10,171 bases of DNA from Actinomycetota bacterium (GTDB lineage: Bacteria; Actinomycetota; Actinomycetes; Actinomycetales; Microbacteriaceae), in contig WLES01000016.1 of assembly GCA_009704155.1 (NCBI GenBank), positions 1 through 10,171 of the forward strand, read 5' to 3'. Made by a program: the position numbers and the translations under genes. The first letter of the stretch is position 1. Every line of letters starts with the position of its first letter. Of the stretch, positions 6,490 through 10,171 are shown one piece after another. The notes under the pieces are model-generated. The model ran no database searches. It saw only the letters and a program-made list of their open reading frames with translations, and was not told where the DNA came from.

Positions 6490-8111
6490 TGGCGAGCATC
6501 GGCCGATCCAGCGCGTTGCTTGCGTCAGGAACCGTCGTTTCGCGAATCCTCGGTTTCATCAGCGCAGTTGTGCTCGCCCGAACGCTGGGGCTGGTCGGGT
6601 CCGGTGCGGACGCATTCGCCCTCGCAAACCAGCTCCCCAACAACATCTACGCGATCGTTGCTGGCGGAGTTCTCTCAGCGGTCCTGGTTCCACACATCAT
6701 CAAATCGCATCTCAACCCCGATGGCGGTGCGGCGTACATCAACAAACTTCTCACGCTCGGCATCGTCATCTTCGGCCTGATTGCTTTGCTCGCTACCCTC
6801 GCCGCGCCACTCCTGGTGTCGTTGTACGCCCAGCAATCATCGGGTGCAAACGGTGCTGGTTTCGACTCGGTGACCGTTCGGCTCGCTGTCGCATTCGCGT
6901 GGTGGTGTCTTCCCCAAGTCTTCTTCTACGCCGTTTACAGTCTGCTCGGTGAGGTGCTCAACGCGCGTGGGCTGTTCGGTCCCTTCACGTGGGCACCGGC
7001 GCTCAACAACATCGTCGCTATCGCGGGAATGTTGTGGCTCGGGACGTTGTTCACCGGTTCCGTCACCACCGCGGGCGACTGGGACTCGCTGGAGATCAGT
7101 GTGCTCGCTGGAAGTGCCACAGTGGGTGTGGCTGCGCAATCGTTGATCCTGTTTGGGTTCCTTCGCCGCGCGGGGATTCGCTTCCGTCTCGACTTTGGTT
7201 TCCGCGGTGTTGGGTTGCGCGACACGAGCAAAGTGGCGGCGTGGACGTTCGGCATGATCATCGTCACGCAAATCGCCGGAGTCGTGCAAAGCAACGTCGC
7301 TTCGCTAGCGACGGCGACGGGCGACCCTGGTCTCGCCGTACTTCGGTTCGGTTGGCTCGTGTTTATGCTTCCCCATTCCGTCGTGACTGTCTCCCTCGTC
7401 ACCGCCTATTTCACGCGAATGAGCACGGCGGTTCGCGACGACAACTGGGTCGGACTTTCGCGTGACATTCGTGAATCTCTTGCGCGGATCGGCTTCTTCA
7501 TGGTGCTGGCGAGTGCTGGGCTATGGGTGACGTCGGCGCACATTGCGGCGGTTTTCTCGAGTAACGCCGCCGCTGGTCTGGGCGTTGTCGTTTCGCTGTT
7601 CGCTCTCGCCCTTGTCCCCTTCGGAGTTGTGTTTGTGCTGCAGCGGGTCTTTTACGCGCTCGGTGACACCAAAACGCCCTTCTACATTCAGATTGCTCAA
7701 GCCGTTGTGTTTTGCGTCGGTGCTGTGATTACGGCCATCGGTCCAACTTCTCAGATCGCGTTCGGGCTTGCGCTCTCCCTGAGTGTGTCGACCTGGGTGC
7801 ATGCGCTCGTCATGGGGCTCGTCCTCAACAAGCGGTTGGGGAAACTGTTTGACGTAACCGAAATCTCGTCGCTAGGAAAGTTTGTGCTCGCGCTTGTACC
7901 GACGGTTCTGCTGGGCTGGCTGACATCAGAGTTCATCAACGATGTATTCAGTGTGAGCATCACCAGTTCTCTGACAACTCACCTTGTTGCGGCTGCCGTT
8001 GTCGGAGTTGTCATGATTGGGTCATATGTTGGGTCGCTGCTGCTGTTGAGGGATGCGACGACCCGCTCACTTCTCGCGCCACTCCGCCGCGGCGACGGCG
8101 ACCGCACGTAG
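6489..8111 (+). CDS. murJ: Lipid II flippase MurJ
   Basis: MurJ moves the peptidoglycan precursor lipid II across the cytoplasmic membrane. The 540-residue protein is hydrophobic throughout, with about 14 membrane segments. It carries the MurJ/MviN signature at the N-terminus: SGTVVSRILGFISAVVLARTLG (core VSRILGF, Arg19), then SGADAFALANQLPN (Asp41) and AGGVLSAVLVPHI (58-70). VLQRVFYALGDTKTPF (about residues 380-395) is another conserved run. It is the plain flippase core without the long C-terminal pseudokinase extension of the mycobacterial protein. The ATG at 6489 overlaps the stop of the DUF6049-like gene (TGATG) and has only a weak ribosome binding site, so translation is probably coupled. 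Confidence 0.96.
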   Translation: MASIGRSSALLASGTVVSRILGFISAVVLARTLGLVGSGADAFALANQLPNNIYAIVAGGVLSAVLVPHIIKSHLNPDGGAAYINKLLTLGIVIFGLIALLATLAAPLLVSLYAQQSSGANGAGFDSVTVRLAVAFAWWCLPQVFFYAVYSLLGEVLNARGLFGPFTWAPALNNIVAIAGMLWLGTLFTGSVTTAGDWDSLEISVLAGSATVGVAAQSLILFGFLRRAGIRFRLDFGFRGVGLRDTSKVAAWTFGMIIVTQIAGVVQSNVASLATATGDPGLAVLRFGWLVFMLPHSVVTVSLVTAYFTRMSTAVRDDNWVGLSRDIRESLARIGFFMVLASAGLWVTSAHIAAVFSSNAAAGLGVVVSLFALALVPFGVVFVLQRVFYALGDTKTPFYIQIAQAVVFCVGAVITAIGPTSQIAFGLALSLSVSTWVHALVMGLVLNKRLGKLFDVTEISSLGKFVLALVPTVLLGWLTSEFINDVFSVSITSSLTTHLVAAAVVGVVMIGSYVGSLLLLRDATTRSLLAPLRRGDGDRT

Positions 8112-8114
8112 ACT
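8109..8114 (+). promoter_or_regulatory. Candidate -10 element for trxB-trxA
   Basis: TAGACT overlaps the murJ stop codon, and TAGACTGAGG repeats exactly the ten bases at 5049-5058 in front of the DUF6049-like gene. A start about seven bases downstream would give a leader of about 23 bases that contains AAGGGA, the trxB ribosome binding site. No clear -35 is seen. Confidence 0.35.
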
Positions 8115-8143
8115 GAGGTTCACTGCTGTCGAAGGGAATTGTC

Positions 8144-9082
8144 GTGCGCGACCTCGTCATTGTTGGATCTGGCCCCGCCGGCTATACCGCAGCCATTTAT
8201 GGCGCTCGCGCTGAGCTTTCTCCCCTGGTCATCACCTCCAGTGTTCAAATGGGTGGAGACCTCATGAACACCACCGAAGTTGACAACTTCCCCGGGTTTC
8301 CCGAGGGTGTGATGGGTCCTGATCTCATGATGAAGATGCAAGCGCAGGCTGAACGATTTGGTGCCGAACTGCTGTTTGACGATGCGACATCGCTCGATCT
8401 CACGGGTGAGGTGAAGCGAATCACCGTGGGTAGCGGTGACGTGATCGAGGCGAAGACCGTCATTTTGGCGATGGGAAGCGAGTATCGCAAACTCGGTCTC
8501 GCTGACGAAAACCGCCTTTCGGGGTCGGGTGTTTCGTGGTGTGCAACGTGTGACGGAGCGTTCTTCCGGAATCGCACGGTCGCCGTTGTCGGAGGTGGGG
8601 ATTCGGCGATGGAGGAGGCGACGTTCCTGACTCGTTTCGCTGATCTCGTCTACATCGTTCATCGCTCCGACCAGTTCCGGGCCTCTCCCGCGATGCTCAC
8701 GCGTGCGCAGGCCGACCCGAAAATCACGTTCGTCACAAACGCGGCCGTTACGGGAATCCTCGGTGAAACCGTCGTGACCGGAATAACGCTCGACCACAAA
8801 GACGGCACGTCGAGCACGCTCGAGATTGATGGGCTATTCGTCGCAATCGGTTCAGATCCTCGCACCGCTCTCGTGGAGTCTCAAGTCGCTCTCACGGCCG
8901 AAGGCAACATCGCGGTTGAGGAGCGCTCGTCCAAAACGTCACTCCCCGGTGTCTTTGCGGCGGGCGATGTAATTGACCCGACGTATCGTCAAGCGATTGT
9001 CGCTGCGGGAAGTGGCGCTGTCGCCGCGCTCGACGCTCAGCATCACCTAGAAGCCCTCAAGGACGAACGCTCGTTAGAATGA
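8144..9082 (+). CDS. trxB: Thioredoxin reductase (NADPH)
   Basis: The flavoenzyme passes electrons from NADPH through FAD and a disulfide to thioredoxin. The 312-residue protein is of normal length for the low-molecular-weight type. It has the FAD-binding GSGPAG near residue 8, the redox-active CATC at 133-136, the NADPH-binding GGGDSA at 150-155 and the C-terminal FAD-contacting FAAGDV (about 271-276). The NADPH phosphate-binding motif, usually HRRxxxR, reads HRSDQFR (173-179), with Ser in place of the second Arg. The GTG at 8144 has AAGGGA seven bases upstream, and homology begins right at the start. trxA follows after 21 bases. Confidence 0.96.
   Translation: MRDLVIVGSGPAGYTAAIYGARAELSPLVITSSVQMGGDLMNTTEVDNFPGFPEGVMGPDLMMKMQAQAERFGAELLFDDATSLDLTGEVKRITVGSGDVIEAKTVILAMGSEYRKLGLADENRLSGSGVSWCATCDGAFFRNRTVAVVGGGDSAMEEATFLTRFADLVYIVHRSDQFRASPAMLTRAQADPKITFVTNAAVTGILGETVVTGITLDHKDGTSSTLEIDGLFVAIGSDPRTALVESQVALTAEGNIAVEERSSKTSLPGVFAAGDVIDPTYRQAIVAAGSGAVAALDAQHHLEALKDERSLE
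9075..9080 (+). promoter_or_regulatory. Candidate internal -10 element for trxA
   Basis: TAGAAT lies at the very end of trxB, about 23 bases before the trxA ATG, leaving room for a start site and the GAGAGGA ribosome binding site. No -35 is evident. It could let trxA, needed in larger amounts than the reductase, be expressed on its own. Confidence 0.25.
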
Positions 9083-9103
9083 AGGCACCACGAGAGGACA
9101 TTC

Positions 9104-9427
9104 ATGAGCGCGCGCGATGTAACTGAGGCAACTTTTGCAGCTGAGGTTCTCAATAATCCGAAGCCCGTGATTGTTGATTTCTGGGAGCCGTGGTGTGGCC
9201 CGTGTCGTGCGGTTTCCCCCATCTTGGATGCAATTGCCGACGACAACGCCGAGACGATTGACATCGTCAAGCTCAACGTCGACGAGTTCCCTGACCTCGC
9301 AGCCCAGTACAGCATTCTCAATATCCCCGCCATGAAGGTGTTTAAGGATGGCGTTGTTGTCAAGACTGTTATTGGTGCAAAGCCGCGCCCGGCACTTGAA
9401 CAAGACCTGGCTGAGTTCCTCGCTTAA
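9104..9427 (+). CDS. trxA: Thioredoxin
   Basis: This small cytoplasmic disulfide reductase is the substrate of TrxB and supplies electrons to enzymes such as ribonucleotide reductase. The 107-residue protein has the active site WCGPC at 30-34, the buried-acid strand VIVDFW (22-27) and the cis-proline loop NIPAM (Pro75). Two positions are less usual: Glu28 in WEPWCGPC, where Ala is common, and Ala76 after the cis-proline, where Thr is common. The ATG at 9104 is preceded by GAGAGGA at good spacing. The gene is the last of the plus-strand run and converges on parB, with 52 bases between the stops. Confidence 0.96.
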   Translation: MSARDVTEATFAAEVLNNPKPVIVDFWEPWCGPCRAVSPILDAIADDNAETIDIVKLNVDEFPDLAAQYSILNIPAMKVFKDGVVVKTVIGAKPRPALEQDLAEFLA

Positions 9428-9444
9428 TCTCGCGCTGGTTTGAT

Positions 9445-9460
9445 GTGAGCGTTAGCTCGT
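9445..9460 (+). terminator. Weak hairpin between trxA and parB
   Basis: GAGC-GTTA-GCTC can form a 4-base stem, extended by two G-U pairs on the plus strand, 18 bases past the trxA stop. A second possible stem, CCCAAC (9462-9467) with GTTGGG (9485-9490), reaches into the end of parB. Neither has a T tract. Some terminator is expected between convergent genes, but this evidence is thin. Confidence 0.25.
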
Positions 9461-9479
9461 TCCCAACACCGTCGTTGTT

Positions 9480-10171
9480 CTAGGCGTTGGGGTTGACGCC
9501 AAGTTCGGTGGCGATCCGATTGAGGTCAGCGATCGTGGCAAATTCGATCGTGATGGTTCCCTTGGTTTTGCCGAGTGCAACGGTGACCCGTGTATCAAGC
9601 TTGTCTCCGAGTTTTTCAGCGACAGTGGCAAAGTGGTCGGCTCGGCTCCCGGGTTTGGCCTTCGGCTTCTTCGGCTTCGCCCCCGCCATCATGCCAGCGG
9701 CCGCTTCCGCTGCCCTCACCGAGAGGTCTTCGTTGATAATCTTGTCGGCCAGTCGCTCTTGACCGGCAACATCGGTCACCGACAAGATTGCCCTGGCGTG
9801 TCCGGCGGAGAGCACTCCGGCCGCGACGCGCTGTTGAACTTTGGTGGGAAGGCGAAGAAGGCGAAGGGTGTTGGTCACTTGGGGACGTGACCGTCCGATG
9901 CGCTTTGCAAGCTCGTCTTGAGTAATCCCAAAGTCTTCGAGAAGCTGCTGGTACGCGGATGCTTCTTCGAGCGCATTGAGTTGAGCTCGGTGAAGGTTTT
10001 CGAGGAGCGCATCCCGAAGCATGTCAGCGTCTTCGGTTTGACGAACAACTGCGGGAATCGCGTCGAGGCCGATGGCTTTGGATGCGCGCAGTCGTCGTTC
10101 GCCCATGACCAGTTCGAAGGTGGCATCAGCCCCTGTGCCAGAGAGTGGACGAACCACGATGGGTTGAAGCA
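9480..10171 (-). CDS. parB: Chromosome-partitioning protein ParB (5' end cut by the window)
   Basis: ParB is a CTP-dependent clamp that loads at parS sites near the origin and works with ParA to segregate chromosomes. About 229 residues are visible. The N-terminal part begins inside the CTP-binding domain with LQPIVVRPL and has GERRLRA, then ENLHRAQLNALEEA. A helix-turn-helix follows (GITQDELAKRIGRSRPQVTN), then a Lys/Pro-rich linker (KPKKPKAK) and the C-terminal dimerisation domain ending LGVNPNA. The in-frame GTG at 10157 is not the real start, because conserved sequence continues past it to the edge. The missing part should include the NPRxxF box. parA is expected just beyond the right edge. 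Confidence 0.96.
   Translation of the reverse strand, partial: LQPIVVRPLSGTGADATFELVMGERRLRASKAIGLDAIPAVVRQTEDADMLRDALLENLHRAQLNALEEASAYQQLLEDFGITQDELAKRIGRSRPQVTNTLRLLRLPTKVQQRVAAGVLSAGHARAILSVTDVAGQERLADKIINEDLSVRAAEAAAGMMAGAKPKKPKAKPGSRADHFATVAEKLGDKLDTRVTVALGKTKGTITIEFATIADLNRIATELGVNPNA

Noticed and set aside
6984..6995. CACGTG-centred sequences at 1514-1519 and near 6990 as further parS candidates
   Set aside because: Only the six-base core matches with one or two flanking bases. Such matches are expected by chance in genes.
8120..8797. 225-codon open frame on the minus strand inside trxB
   Set aside because: The opposite strand encodes a fully conserved thioredoxin reductase, and the antisense product is low in hydrophobic residues and without motifs.

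Overview
The window looks like chromosomal DNA from an actinobacterium, most likely a compact-genome member of the Microbacteriaceae. The evidence is the gene order (rpsF-ssb-rpsR-rplI then dnaB; a CCA-adding enzyme divergent from a DUF6049-type protein and murJ; then trxB, trxA and parB), a moderate GC content judged by eye to be in the mid-50s percent, several GTG starts, tight gene packing, and a cysteine-free S18. This order is typical of the neighbourhood of the actinobacterial replication origin. parB enters from the right end on the minus strand, so parA and the origin genes probably lie beyond that end. No mobile element, CRISPR array, rRNA or tRNA was seen.

Left half (161-5036, all minus strand): cca is read first, then a 110-base leader, then rpsF, ssb, rpsR and rplI as a tight operon, then a 389-base gap, then dnaB. 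The rpsF leader holds three segments that can pair in mutually exclusive ways, one of which covers the rpsF ribosome binding site. The gap before dnaB holds a cluster of DnaA-box-like motifs, and dnaB has an unusually complete Shine-Dalgarno sequence.

Right half (5062-9427, plus strand): a secreted, C-terminally anchored DUF6049-like protein is translationally coupled to murJ, the lipid II flippase. After 32 bases come trxB and trxA, thioredoxin reductase and its substrate. The thioredoxin genes converge on parB (from 9480, minus strand, cut by the window end).

The most interesting non-coding structure is the 5036-5062 divergent start region. A perfect 10-base palindrome gives a TAGACT -10-like hexamer on both strands, each seven or eight bases before a plausible start codon, as expected for symmetric, possibly leaderless divergent transcription. 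The genes themselves are mostly conserved housekeeping genes. No clearly new multi-gene system was found, so the points worth checking are regulatory: the symmetric promoter, the DnaA-box cluster and the rpsF leader. A short DUF6049 protein and a changed NADPH motif in TrxB are also noted.
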